Of a stretch of 64,000 bases of DNA, positions 31,801-38,792 are shown piece after piece. Made by a program: the position numbers and the translations under genes. The DNA comes from Dicaeum eximium (lineage: Eukaryota > Chordata > Aves > Passeriformes > Dicaeidae): positions 248,001 through 312,000 of the forward strand of contig VWZP01008131.1 of the NCBI GenBank assembly GCA_013396995.1, written 5' to 3'. The notes below the pieces were generated by a model. The model saw only the letters and a program-made list of their open reading frames with translations, did no database searches and had not been told where the DNA came from. Numbering within the stretch: position 1 is the stretch's first letter; every line of letters starts with the position of its first letter.

Positions 31801-34562
31801 AGATTCTGTAGCTAAGAGCTTGCCAATTTCAAATCTCCAGTGACAGCAAGTTGTTCTTTCCTGGTAGCTGCTTAAATCAGCCTGAGCGTGCAGTTCCCAG
31901 CGTGTCACTCAGGCCTCACACCATGACCTGAGCTGCTGTCCTGAGCCTGAGCACGAGAGCCAGTAACAAATGGGGTGGGAAAACCTCCTGTCCCTTGCTT
32001 ATGGCACAAACTGCAAGGCCCAGCCCCGTGGGACAGGAGGCTCCTGCCACCACGGCCTGTGCCTTGTGTGGGAGGTGTCCTTCAGAGATCACCACCTTCT
32101 CTTGAGGGGCTGTCACCTGTAACACCTGTGCCAAAGAGAAGTAATTCTACACCAATTGGCTGTCCCTTCAGACAAGATCCCAGACAAGGATGCAAACTGC
32201 TCTGGGTTCTCAGGCCCCACACACCGTGTGTCACAAATTGGGCCTCTTTTAAGAAGATGGCAGTTTCAGCAGAAAGAGAGTAAAAAAAAAAAAAGTATGT
32301 GTTAGTTGCAAGCTATAATTTCTAATTGCACTCATAGTTCTGCACCTGGTGAGGAATTCTTTCCTCCAGCCTTGTCTGTGCTGCATGTTGATACTGGAGA
32401 TTGTGGGTTGATTCTGGAAACAGAAAGCAGAGAAGAAAAAAAGTTAATAGATAGGTGGAGGTCGAGTCCTCGATGTCAGTGTGATCCTAGGGGACATGAG
32501 CACTAGCCAGTTATGCTGGCCCTGTGAATCAAAGTGGAAGATAGATGAGGGATCTTTATTTATACTAGGGGCGTCGTGGAATTTTTGAGTCCCAAGGGAA
32601 TGCTGCAGATCTGGTATTTTCTCTCAGAGTCCACTGGCTAGTGATGATGAGAATTAGCCCCATTGAACATCTGTCCAGCTGTCTTTCTAAGTGCACTCAT
32701 TGTAATATGTAGGCTCATTACAGTGAGGGATGTTGCAGTCTCCTGGCCAAAGTCCATCCTGTTTCTATAAATTCCACCCCCCCACATTGCAGTTTTAATC
32801 ATGGGATCTTCCTTCCCTTCCTGCCTGTCCTTGGCAATTGTAGTGTGTCACAGGAGCCTGGATAGGGGGAAAATGCACATATGCAGGCTTCCAGCACACT
32901 GCAGCTCTTTTTAGCACCCCAGTGAACCACAGCAACGCACCTCAGTCCTTGGACTGCAACAAACCAGCTCCTCCCCGTTAAGGTCTGGGACTAGAGATTA
33001 GTTGAGCAGCAAGAGAAACTGTGAACGTAGCAAACCAGAGAAGCAACAGTTAATATTTGTACCGGTTCAGGTTTGCCAGAGCAGCAATCAGAGGCAAGGC
33101 AGGATGTGCTGAAAACTGAGGAAGTGATGTCCAGCAGGCATCAGCCGCCCCACGATGCCGGAGTTGGGGCTGCTGAGAGCCCGAGGGACGAGCTCGGGGT
33201 GGGAGCAGTTGCAGCAGTGTCCTGGCAAACGCAGAGCTTGCCAGGGCGGCTGGGACACGGACAGGCCTGGCTGGCAGCAACCCCGCCCTGCGCTTTCTCT
33301 CCCCAGGGAACACCATCACCATGCCAACTGCCTCGGGGGCCAAGAAGCGATTCTGGATCATTGAGGACATGTCCCCTTTTGGCAAGCGCCGCAAGACCGC
33401 GTCCTCGCGCAAGATGCTGGATGAAGGGATGATGCTGGAGGGGTTCCGGCGCTACGACCTCTACGAGGACTGCAAGGACTCCAGCTGCCAGTTCTCCCTC
33501 AAGGTTACCCACTACCACTGCACACGGGAGAACTGCGGCTACAAGTTCTGCGGCCGCACCCACATGTACAAGCACGCCCAGCACCACGACCGCGTCGACA
33601 ACCTGGTACTGGATGATTTCAAACGCTTCAAGTCCTCTCTGAGCTGTAACTTCCCAGACTGTCAGTTCTCTGGCAATAGCACACACTTCCACTGTCTGCG
33701 CTGCGGCTTCCGCTGCACCGACAGCACCAAGGTGACGGCGCACCGCAAGCATCACGGCAAGCAGGACGTCATCAGCGCCGCCGGCTTCTGCCAGTTCAGC
33801 TCCAGCGTGGACTGCGAGGTGCCCGACTGCAAGTACAAACTGAAATGCTCCCACTTCCACTGCACCTACCCCGGCTGCAAGCACACCGTGGTGGGCATGT
33901 CTCAGATGGACTCCCACAAGCGCAAACATGAGAAGCAGGAGCGGGGGGAGCTGCCTGCCATCTCCCCCGGCCCCGAGGGCCTCTCCCACTCCGCTCTCGA
34001 GTATGATATCCAGAACTCTTCCATCAACCTGGACAGTTCCCTCAACCTCAGCACTGACAACAACAGCTCCCTCTTCTTCCTGCAGAACGCGGCTGGCGTG
34101 GGCCTCAATGACTCGCTGGACCTCAGCAAGAAGCCGGCAGAAGCCCCCGAGGGCCCGTCCCCCAGCAGGGCCGGGGCCGCGCCGCCCGAGCGCAGCGCGG
34201 GGGCTCCGGGCGCTGGGGACGTGGAGGACGAGGACGACTCCTCCCAAGAGGATGAAGAGGACGATGAGGAAGAGATGAATGAAGAAGAGGAGGATGATGA
34301 GGAGGAGGATGACGATGATGATGACGAGGAGGATGAGGAGGAGGAAGACCTGAACACGGATTCTGAAGAATCACTGCCAGACCCTGAAGGCCTGGCCACA
34401 AAAGAAGATGGAGAGCCAGAGGAGGGTGCTTCTTCCACAGACCACGGCGATGCTTCCAGGCCTCAGGGCGAGCCAGCCCTCGCTGCAGCCCCAGCTCCTG
34501 CCCCTGCTCCAGCTCCAGCTGCTGCCTCAGCCTCCACCGGTGCTCCAGCAGCTTCTCCTTAA
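1023..34562 (+). CDS. CASZ1: CASZ1, castor zinc finger transcription factor (3' part, 17 coding exons)
   Basis: Gene-level entry; the exons are listed separately as C1-C17. CASZ1 is a nuclear DNA-binding factor of neural, retinal and cardiovascular development. The joined exons (5,339 nt; the first two bases finish a split codon) keep one frame for 1,778 residues with consensus GT/AG borders. Eleven castor modules are visible, each with an upstream Cys pair, then H-x-H-C-x4-C and a terminal H-x3-H pair: fingers 1-4 in C3-C6, finger 5 in C10/C11, 6-8 in C12-C14 and 9-11 in C17. Fingers 1-3 are each interrupted by an intron. The C-terminus is acidic, then Ala/Pro-rich. The start codon and N-terminal exons are upstream of the window. 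Identity is from recalled agreement with vertebrate CASZ1 and from the PEX14 neighbour; exact exon numbers in the full gene are unknown. Confidence 0.96.
1864..3574 (+). other. CASZ1: CASZ1 intron C1-C2
   Basis: Spans a GTAAGTGT donor and a TCTCATTAG acceptor. I see no gene, repeat or strong non-coding signal in it. Confidence 0.8.
3575..3643 (+). CDS. CASZ1: CASZ1 exon C2
   Basis: A 69-base exon; its first base completes the AAG lysine split by the C1 donor. It encodes [22 protein letters not shown](R) and leaves in phase 2 at GTAGGC. This stretch is the conserved lead into finger 1. It is too short to stand out as a reading frame and was placed by phase and protein match. Confidence 0.93.
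5100..5645. other. AT-rich candidate non-coding element with ATT repeat
   Basis: A/T-rich intronic DNA with homopolymers, an ATT run near 5381-5399, a forkhead-like TGTAAACA near 5533 and a TTATT-rich block at 5560-5592. It could be a regulatory element or simply AT-rich repeat DNA; only alignment to other amniotes would decide. Confidence 0.3.
5858..5875. repeat. TG dinucleotide microsatellite
   Basis: About nine GT/TG units inside a wider TG-rich stretch (5690-5890). Confidence 0.8.
6640..7100 (-). mobile_element. Decayed CR1/L3-like LINE fragment (antisense)
   Basis: The plus strand resembles the antisense of CR1-clade ORF2, including the characteristic stretch around 6767 (gctgaggcaaagaagtcatt). 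No intact reading frame remains. The match is from memory of the family pattern, so the borders are approximate. It is probably the same family as the fragment at 21150-22180, but a different part of the element. Confidence 0.5.
7885..7975 (+). CDS. CASZ1: CASZ1 exon C3: first half of finger 1
   Basis: Follows a CTCGTGTTGCAG acceptor. The first base completes an Arg codon, then [20 protein letters not shown] and [10 protein letters not shown]; it leaves in phase 0 at GTACAG. It holds the upstream Cys pair and the C-x4-C of castor finger 1. The histidine pair is in C4, so the intron splits the finger. Confidence 0.95.
7976..10023 (+). other. CASZ1: CASZ1 intron C3-C4
   Basis: Contains a candidate conserved non-coding block at about 8826-9330. 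No other gene or repeat recognised. The reading frame crossing C3 into this intron is not a separate gene. Confidence 0.75.
8826..9330. other. Candidate conserved non-coding element
   Basis: AT-rich unique sequence without simple repeats, with homeobox/POU-like words (ATGATTGGC, ATGCAAATT, CAATGATTGG) and retained CpGs such as TAACGCT and TACGCCC. The composition is like that of developmental enhancers, but conservation cannot be judged from one sequence. Confidence 0.3.
10024..10188 (+). CDS. CASZ1: CASZ1 exon C4: end of finger 1, start of finger 2
   Basis: Exactly 55 codons in phase 0-0. It encodes [19 protein letters not shown] (H-x4-H of finger 1), a linker [12 protein letters not shown], then the upstream Cys and HYHC of finger 2, ending at MQ before GTGAGA. 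Near-identical to vertebrate CASZ1 as I recall it. Confidence 0.96.
10189..12655 (+). other. CASZ1: CASZ1 intron C4-C5
   Basis: Mostly unremarkable AT-leaning DNA. One decayed palindromic interspersed repeat is suspected at 11031-11160. No exon recognised. Confidence 0.75.
11031..11160. mobile_element. Ancient palindromic interspersed repeat remnant
   Basis: Repeated CTTAA-centred words in both orientations (cacatgcttaaatactttgc, gcttaagcacatacttaaat) around gaagtcaatgggg. This matches an old sauropsid MITE-like repeat type that I remember as a pattern but cannot name with certainty. A related-looking segment is in the CASZ1 3' UTR at 37770-37880. Confidence 0.45.
12656..12828 (+). CDS. CASZ1: CASZ1 exon C5: end of finger 2, start of finger 3
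   Basis: Starts [20 protein letters not shown] (second Cys and His pair of finger 2), then a [11 protein letters not shown] linker, a Cys pair and HFHC of finger 3. It leaves in phase 2 at GTGAGA. The acceptor GGGGTAG has a weak pyrimidine tract. Confidence 0.96.
12829..13603 (+). other. CASZ1: CASZ1 intron C5-C6 with 48-bp tandem duplication
   Basis: Its 3' part holds a two-copy 48-bp duplication (13409-13504). From 13383 to the acceptor the intron is open in the same frame as C6, which would allow in-frame use of upstream acceptor-like sites. Confidence 0.75.
13409..13504. repeat. 48-bp tandem duplication, two copies
   Basis: The word gtgccaggtta recurs with a 48-base offset, and the following bases (cagacagctcctcagcccct) match between copies. 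Each copy ends in an acceptor-like CTCT..AG (13449-13450 and 13497-13498). Confidence 0.85.
13604..14472 (+). CDS. CASZ1: CASZ1 exon C6: fingers 3-4 and Ser/Ala-rich linker
   Basis: Follows CCCTTGCAG. It encodes [20 protein letters not shown] (rest of finger 3), then the complete finger 4 module ([13 protein letters not shown] to HKRKHERRH). A long Ser/Ala/Thr/Pro-rich region follows, including [18 protein letters not shown] and [20 protein letters not shown]. It leaves in phase 1 at GTGAGT. The finger block is nearly invariant among vertebrates, while the linker is more variable. Reading past the donor adds only a few residues before a stop. Confidence 0.96.
15228..15274. repeat. Short CCTGGC/CCCTGA minisatellite
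   Basis: About seven near-identical 6-base units, ctggcc and ctgacc, in tandem. Confidence 0.85.
15340..15520. other. Candidate conserved non-coding element
   Basis: Low-GC unique sequence (aaattattgtttgaaaaatt, ttaataaaatgcc) with isolated CpGs (gctcgccgtc, gccggaggg), immediately upstream of the GC island. Conservation is inferred from texture only. Confidence 0.3.
15705..15905. promoter_or_regulatory. Intragenic GC/CpG-rich island
   Basis: A sharp GC/CpG-dense block in an otherwise AT-leaning intron, with many CGG, GCGG and CGCT words, GC-box-like ggggcgg words and repeated gtcgctgtcgctgt. It could be an alternative CASZ1 promoter, a regulatory island or a GC-rich repeat. No start codon joined to a downstream donor is obvious. 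Confidence 0.4.
15925..16170. other. Candidate conserved non-coding element next to the GC island
   Basis: AT-rich unique DNA with words such as gtctttaataaacgcttaag, ttagttatgacagtttgtgc and ttttgcaataattatcactt, plus scattered CpGs. This is typical of deeply conserved regulatory elements, but alignment is needed to say so. Confidence 0.35.
16334..16475 (+). CDS. CASZ1: CASZ1 exon C7: Pro-rich linker
   Basis: Joins C6 as [20 protein letters not shown], then a linker ending [16 protein letters not shown] is a SUMO-consensus-like psi-K-x-E site. Leaves in phase 2 at GTAAGA. Confidence 0.92.
16476..17648 (+). other. CASZ1: CASZ1 intron C7-C8
   Basis: Ends in a TGTTTCAG acceptor. I see nothing notable in it. 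Confidence 0.75.
17649..17712 (+). CDS. CASZ1: CASZ1 exon C8
   Basis: A 64-base exon; its first base completes a Gly codon, followed by [20 protein letters not shown] and K. Leaves in phase 0 at GTAAGA. Placed by phase and by the recalled vertebrate CASZ1 sequence. Confidence 0.92.
17991..18157. repeat. Pyrimidine microsatellite (TTTTC)n then (TTCTC)n
   Basis: About 165 bases of pure pyrimidine on the plus strand. The unit changes from TTTTC to TTCTC partway at about 18095. It gives spurious Phe/Ser/Leu and Lys/Glu/Arg reading frames. Confidence 0.97.
18440..18680. other. Candidate conserved non-coding element
   Basis: AT-rich unique block with attaaattatacatcatctc, gattaattttgcagctg and cgctttaatattctg; no coding potential. 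Inferred from texture only. Confidence 0.3.
20438..20598 (+). CDS. CASZ1: CASZ1 exon C9
   Basis: Encodes [20 protein letters not shown], a short linker, then [20 protein letters not shown] and LR(R). Phase 0 in, phase 2 out at GTAAGG. NIKAEGE is a second SUMO-consensus-like site. The region leads into finger 5. Confidence 0.93.
20599..22810 (+). other. CASZ1: CASZ1 intron C9-C10 with CR1 remnant
   Basis: About half of it is the decayed antisense CR1 fragment at 21150-22180. No exon recognised elsewhere. Confidence 0.75.
21150..22180 (-). mobile_element. Decayed CR1/L3-clade LINE, reverse-transcriptase region, antisense
   Basis: The plus strand shows the order of motifs seen in antisense CR1 RT: attaagatgttaaataaac, gtccctcagccagtttcaag, ggcattacatccaggcca, then tcaaatgctttactaaaatc and a pre-decay form of tgctgtttattgctcatgg. 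It has many indels and no open frame, so it is an old insertion. Borders are approximate, and the subfamily needs a RepeatMasker search. Confidence 0.7.
22811..22933 (+). CDS. CASZ1: CASZ1 exon C10: finger 5 (most)
   Basis: After TTGGCCAG the first base completes Arg, then [20 protein letters not shown] and [20 protein letters not shown]. Contains the upstream Cys pair, HFHC-x4-C and the first zinc-binding His of finger 5. The last His is in C11 (NFH). Confidence 0.95.
22934..23479 (+). other. CASZ1: CASZ1 intron C10-C11
   Basis: A short intron with a GTGAGT donor and a GTTTTGCAG acceptor. Nothing else seen. Confidence 0.8.
23480..23815 (+). CDS. CASZ1: CASZ1 exon C11: end of finger 5, Ala/Pro/Ser linker
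   Basis: Starts (N)[11 protein letters not shown], giving the final His of finger 5, followed by a Ser/Pro/Ala-rich linker and the conserved [20 protein letters not shown], then KPGFLQFQE. The donor GAGAA|GTAAGT overlaps a stop: retention reads QEK then TAA at 23817-23819. This would end the protein after five fingers, as in the known short isoform. Confidence 0.95.
23816..24534 (+). other. CASZ1: CASZ1 intron C11-C12 / possible short-isoform 3' UTR
   Basis: If retained, the coding frame stops at 23817-23819. An ATTAAA at 24464-24469 is a possible non-canonical poly(A) signal for such a transcript. No exon recognised. Confidence 0.5.
24535..24733 (+). CDS. CASZ1: CASZ1 exon C12: finger 6 and start of module 7
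   Basis: After ATTCCAG it encodes (N)[18 protein letters not shown], then [19 protein letters not shown] and LDH (finger 6), then [11 protein letters not shown], the upstream Cys pair of module 7. Phase 2 in, phase 0 out at GTAAGA. Essentially identical to vertebrate CASZ1 as recalled. Confidence 0.96.
24734..25253 (+). other. CASZ1: CASZ1 intron C12-C13
   Basis: A short intron between GTAAGA and TCCCCTGCAG. Nothing else recognised. Confidence 0.8.
25254..25425 (+). CDS. CASZ1: CASZ1 exon C13: finger 7
   Basis: Encodes [20 protein letters not shown] and the [14 protein letters not shown] end of finger 7, then [14 protein letters not shown], the lead into module 8. Leaves in phase 1 at GTGAGT. 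Read-through would add about 12 residues before a stop. Confidence 0.96.
25426..27239 (+). other. CASZ1: CASZ1 intron C13-C14
   Basis: Contains an AATAAA at 25891-25896, which is probably incidental. No repeat or exon recognised. The acceptor is TGTCTGCAG. Confidence 0.75.
27240..27388 (+). CDS. CASZ1: CASZ1 exon C14: finger 8
   Basis: Completes Gly, then [20 protein letters not shown] and [19 protein letters not shown], followed by [10 protein letters not shown]. Holds the complete HFHC-x4-C and H-x3-H of finger 8. Phase 1 in, phase 0 out at GTAACT. Confidence 0.96.
27389..28256 (+). other. CASZ1: CASZ1 intron C14-C15
   Basis: No feature recognised beyond the CTGCTGCAG acceptor. Confidence 0.75.
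28257..28491 (+). CDS. CASZ1: CASZ1 exon C15, with possible in-frame alternative acceptor
   Basis: Encodes [20 protein letters not shown] and a Ser/Pro/Thr linker, then [20 protein letters not shown] to the Ser-rich [13 protein letters not shown]. Leaves in phase 1 at GTAAGG. An internal TCCTTTCAG at 28341-28349 would shorten the exon by 31 codons in frame. That short form matches the mammalian protein as I remember it. Confidence 0.9.
28492..29852 (+). other. CASZ1: CASZ1 intron C15-C16
   Basis: Its last 120 bases are very T-rich (29740-29850) and form a strong polypyrimidine tract before C16. No other exon recognised. Confidence 0.7.
29853..30146 (+). CDS. CASZ1: CASZ1 exon C16: Pro/Ala/Ser cassette, phase 1-1
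   Basis: Bounded by TTCTCCAG and GTAACA, 294 bases long, entering and leaving in phase 1, so skipping keeps the frame. It encodes (G)[20 protein letters not shown], a Pro-rich run, [15 protein letters not shown], and [12 protein letters not shown] before C17. It has no zinc finger. Joined, it reads smoothly from C15 into C17. It could be constitutive or alternative, and I am less sure of it than of the finger exons. Confidence 0.8.
30147..33306 (+). other. CASZ1: CASZ1 intron C16-C17
   Basis: About 3.2 kb with no exon or clear repeat beyond an A-run near 32282. The acceptor is TCTCCCCAG at 33298-33306. Confidence 0.75.
33307..34562 (+). CDS. CASZ1: CASZ1 last coding exon C17: fingers 9-11, acidic tract, stop
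   Basis: Begins (G)[20 protein letters not shown], followed by a basic stretch [11 protein letters not shown] that is a likely nuclear signal. Three castor modules follow: [13 protein letters not shown] (9), [11 protein letters not shown] (10) and [13 protein letters not shown] (11), each ending in a His pair. Finger 10 is slightly shorter between its cysteines (HCLRCGF). After [12 protein letters not shown] comes a linker, then a long Glu/Asp tract (about 34220-34365), then [10 protein letters not shown] and an [13 protein letters not shown] tail. Stop TAA at 34560-34562. The fingers are strongly conserved; the tail is low complexity and probably variable between birds. Confidence 0.97.
34220..34365 (+). 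repeat. CASZ1: GAN-type coding microsatellite (Glu/Asp tract)
   Basis: Imperfect GAG/GAT/GAC/GAA runs within C17 encode a tract that is almost all acidic. The minus strand reads as poly-Ser in another frame, which is not a gene. Confidence 0.9.
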
Positions 34563-35077
34563 CCCTAGGGACAGCAACGGCAGTGGTTTGGTTTTTCTCT
34601 TACACAGAATTACTGAGAGGACCCTGTATGAGGCAAGAACAAAGATGGGGATGGCAAATGAAAAACGAACTCCGTGCCACAAATGAGAGAGAGGAAGGAA
34701 GGAAACCCCTGCTCCTCCCCAGGCCCCAGAAGAGATGAGCTCGCAGCAGGACTGGTGCTGCATCACTCCATCCCGCAGATCCCGGAACGAGGGCAGGATG
34801 CAGCAAAATCACCCTTCACATGGACACGAACCCTGAGGGTGCCCGCTGCTTTTCCTTGCTCCCTGCACGGTGCGTGGGGCCTGTGCCCATCTGGGGACCC
34901 TTTTTTATGGGTGGGGCTCTATCCCCCCAGTTTTCTTTCTGGGTTTTATTTTTCCATGTTTTCAGTTGTACGATAATAATAATAATCTCCACTTCTTGGA
35001 GGGGGGTGGGTGGGAACAAGAGGTAATGAATTTTAGAGATATATATTTGTGTGTGTGTCTCTCTCTATATAACGTAC

Positions 35078-35094
35078 ACACACACACACATATA
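35078..35094. repeat. CA/TA microsatellite
   Basis: A short acacacac run followed by atatata in the CASZ1 3' UTR. Confidence 0.75.
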
Positions 35095-35726
35095 TAAAAT
35101 TAAAGGAATTGGTGTCACAAAGACAAGTAGCTCAGCTTTTGCCAGTGGGAAGGAGGGGGTGAGGAGTGTGCTCTCTCTCTCCACCCTTCCCCCTTCTTTC
35201 TCCAGCATTAAATGGCATCAGACAGCCAGGGTGGGAGTGGGTATTTATTGTCACATAAATGAGGATGCATTAATGAATGAGCAGGGGTGGGAATGGGACA
35301 CTCCTCTGTTCTTCCAGATCCTTTTTACTGTTAATGATAATAATTTTGAATGCTATTTATATTGTAAAACTTTCTCAGTCTACACTTTCTCTGTAGGACA
35401 CCTCATCCCTGCTGTTCCGACTGTAGGGATTTAGCTGAAGTAACCTGGGAAGAACACAGCAGGCAGTTTAAAGGGTCTGTCACACTGGAGGACTGGGGTT
35501 ACTCTGCCATCCAGTTCCATCTCATCCCAACCCCTCGGTGCTTCCTCTCTGCGGAGGGCGAGGCGTTTTTGTGGTGCTTCAGTATCCCCATCTCAGGAGC
35601 CGTGAGCTGCCCCTGCCCGTGGCACAGCACAGGGAGCACCGAGCTGGCCCAGGAGCGTCCTGGGGGCCGAGGCAGCCTCGGGACAGGGCCCTGCTCTGCC
35701 CCAGGCAGCGGGGCCAGTCCCGGTGC

Positions 35727-35793
35727 CAGCCCTGCCCCAGCCCTGCCCAGCCCTGCCCCAGCCCTGCCCAGCCCTGCCCAGCCCTGCCCCAGC
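35727..35793. repeat. C-rich minisatellite (CAGCCCTGCC)n in the 3' UTR
   Basis: Six to seven units of about 10-11 bases (cagccctgcc or cagccctgcccc) in tandem. The minus strand has regularly spaced GGG runs, giving G-quadruplex potential on the DNA strand opposite the mRNA. Confidence 0.9.
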
Positions 35794-36549
35794 CGCGCCG
35801 GCTGTGACTGACCCCGGCTCCGAGCCCAGGGGTGCCCCCGGGCTGGGGAGGGCACGGCCCTGGTGGGCAGCAGGAGCTGCTGCCTGGTGCTGGCCTGGCA
35901 GCCCCAGAGCCCCCCTTGCTGGGGCACTGCAGCAGCCTGGCCTTGGCTCCCCTGGCTCCCAGCCCTGCCTGGCCTGGCCTGGGAACAAACACTACAGGAC
36001 ACTGTCCATCCTTGCCTGAGCCTGAAAGGGCTTCTTTACACACACCAGGGCACCAGAAGGACTAGGATGAATTAATTCTGATGGTTATTTTGGTGCCAGT
36101 TTTAAAGTATACCACATTAGTCTGAGCTTCGTCCTTTTTTTAAAAAAAAAAAAAAAAAATTTTTTTATACCATGCAGGCACCCTCTCCCCTCCTCAGCTC
36201 CATGAGCACTTCAGCTCTAAGGGGTCCCCGGTAACAGATAAAGGCCTCAAGAAGTTTAGGTTGCTTTTTTTTTTTTTGATTATTTCCCTAAGGAACTGGT
36301 GCAGATCAGGTCTGATTTATAAACAAGCAGCTCAGCTGTGTAAATGTGGGGACAGAATGTTCAGCTAATGTTTCAAAAGGAAAGGAAAAAAAAAAGTTGT
36401 ACAGTATTTTTCCTGTAAAGGTTATTACTATATATAGAACAAGAGAAACCACCAATGCCAAGGGGTGGAGGGGGAGGTGTCACCTGCCTTCTGGATAGCC
36501 CTTACATATGGTTAATTGTGTGCAATTTTTTTTCTCCTTTTTTTTTTTT

Positions 36550-36624
36550 NNNNNNNNNNNNNNNNNNNNNNNNNNNNNNNNNNNNNNNNNNNNNNNNNNN
36601 NNNNNNNNNNNNNNNNNNNNNNNN
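36550..36624. other. Assembly gap (75 N)
   Basis: 75 undetermined bases, directly after a T-run in the CASZ1 3' UTR, so a homopolymer or GC-rich stretch probably broke the assembly. True length unknown. Confidence 1.
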
Positions 36625-37769
36625 TGTTTGTAGGGGTGGCAGGGGAGGGGGGGCCTTAATGCTGTGGTTTGAGGCTGACTTCACACTCCCAGCACTGACC
36701 GGACCTGCACGATTCCGAACTCTAACTTGAATTTTGTAGAGATGAAACAAATGAAAAGAAATGAAATATTATCACTAGTTTGTAGTTTATTTAATTCTTT
36801 GGAGTTCTTTTCCTCTACCAGCTATTTGTGTGGCTTTTATTTTTATAGGGGTTTTTTGTTGTTTGTTTTTGTTTTGTTTGGTATATCCCCTGCCCTCAGC
36901 TGTGTGTTTCCTAGCACAACCCCGTTCTTGAATAGAATGAAGCTCACGTTCCCGGGGCAGAGTGATGGAATGATGCCCTGGAACTTCTCAAAATGGGATG
37001 GGGCAAAAAGATTTTACTTTACTAGCATTTGCTGCAGGTTCTGTACTTGTACATTTTCCCTGTGTTCAGCTATTTAGATAGTATGGTGATGGGCTCCAGG
37101 AGGAATCCTTAGGGTAACACAAGCCGCGTCTGGCAAAGCAGATGTGACAATTTTGTACCGCCAAAATCAAGAGGATCTCTGTCAGTGACTGTGGAGCAGG
37201 ACCCAGCTCTGCTGGGAGCACAGGGCTGGTGCCAGGGGCGGCCTGAGGCCACTCTGTCCCTGCTGGTGGGAGCTGCCCTGTGGCTCGGTGTCTCACTGTC
37301 CCCAGTGTCACATCTGGCCAGGCTCCGGGGACCGAGTCCCTGCACACGGGTGGGGAGAGCAGAAGTGTGTGCAGGGAGAGGCAGGGGGTGGCCAGGCTCT
37401 GGCAGGTGGGGAGCCCATCCCAGCAGTGCCAGTGCCAGGTGTCTTGGTCCCCTGGGGTGTCCTGGTGCCGTGGGGCCGAGGGTGCCAGCAGGGCCCCCCT
37501 TTATCTATGCACACCAATTCTCCCCCAGGCACCCCAGCCCTTCTCCCAGACCTGTGCCACCCGTTCCCCAGGAGCTGGCGCAGGGAATGAGAGCTCTGTC
37601 CCAAGAGGCCACTGCTGGAGGTGACCCCTGAGCAGGGCCTGGCCCTCCCTGGCAGGACAGTGGCCACCTGGCCAGCCCGGCCTGTGTTCTCCTCCAGTCC
37701 TGTTCTGTAACTCGTACACTGTCTCTGTTTGCAACAACAACAAAAGAAAGTTGAACCCGACTTTATATT

Positions 37770-37880
37770 CTGCCATGTTCAGGCTTTAATTCAGCAAAAC
37801 CCTTAAGCAGAAGACTCTGAGTGGGCCCAGATTTAAGCCCGAGCTTAAGTGCTTTTCTGAACAAGGGCCTCAACAGCCCA
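37770..37880. mobile_element. Ancient CTTAAG-type palindromic repeat remnant in 3' UTR
   Basis: Contains cagcaaaacccttaagcaga and gcttaagtgcttttctgaac followed by aagggcct, with CTTAAG words near both ends. It resembles the repeat at 11031-11160 and an old sauropsid repeat pattern I remember. The family name is not certain. Confidence 0.4.
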
Positions 37881-38454
37881 AGGACCCCGTCAGAGCAGGG
37901 GGTTTGTCATTCCAAGCTCTGAATCAATGGGACTGGCTAAAGAATGACCAGAGAAAGAGAGGGAGATTCAACTGGCTCTGTAAGGAGGGGAGAGAGGAGA
38001 GAGGAAATGGAACTGTTTTGTCCAAAACAAGATAAAAACCAAACAATAATGAACCTTGAGATGGACCCTCCTGATTCTGCTACCATTCACTGCTGAAGAG
38101 CAAAAAAAATTAAATAAAAACTATTGACTAGATTGTTCATTCTAGCCACAAACTCAACTGGATTAAAGTCTGCGTGGAAGGAATTTTGTAAAGAAAAAAA
38201 ATAATAAAAAAAAAATTTCCAATGTAGCAAAAAAAAAAAACAACTTTAAAAAAAAATTTAAAAAAAAAGACAATGAGGGAGGATTCTAGCCTTTTGTAAT
38301 ATCCATATTGCACACTAGGACTATAAGCCATTGCTAGCTCATTTTGAATTTTAAATGTGTAATTTTATTTTGTTTTGTTGTTGTTTTTTTTTCTTTCCAT
38401 GGGGGAGGGGGGGAAATAAATGCTTGAACCACCAATGCTCTTTTTAATGTTTTA

Positions 38455-38572
38455 TAAATATGTATGTGTATATATATAAATATAAAAATAATATGTATGC
38501 ACATATATATGTGTGTGTGTATATATCTATATGTATATACATATATATAGATATATAGATATATATATAGGT
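38455..38572. repeat. TA-rich microsatellite
   Basis: Runs of tatatata, gtgtgtgt and atagatata repeats of about 115 bases near the 3' end of the CASZ1 UTR. Confidence 0.9.
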
Positions 38573-38786
38573 TTTGAGACAAAAATGCAGAAAGTGAAAA
38601 AAAACACCCTAAACAGGATGGTGTGCTCTGATTTACTTGAATCTGGTCTCTTCAGCACCTGCGTTATTAAGAACTGAATATTTTTCCACTTGAATTTAGT
38701 GCTATTAGAAATTTAATATATGTGTTTTATTTATTTGATTTTTTTTTTTTTTTGCATGACTGATGCAAGGTTTGACATTTTCACTC

Positions 38787-38792
38787 AATAAA
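38787..38792 (+). terminator. CASZ1: CASZ1 poly(A) signal AATAAA
   Basis: Canonical hexamer followed about 60 bases on by a GT-rich stretch (ttggtttgtgtgtgcagg, 38850-38867) that suits a downstream element. It is the last hexamer before GC-rich intergenic DNA. Confidence 0.65.

Noticed and set aside
33141..34247. 368-residue minus-strand reading frame opposite CASZ1 C17
   Set aside because: It is the antisense of highly conserved finger codons and has no recognisable domain; high GC content explains its length.
33902..34438. Minus-strand Ser-rich frame with a long poly-Ser run
   Set aside because: It is the complement of the Glu/Asp coding tract in C17.
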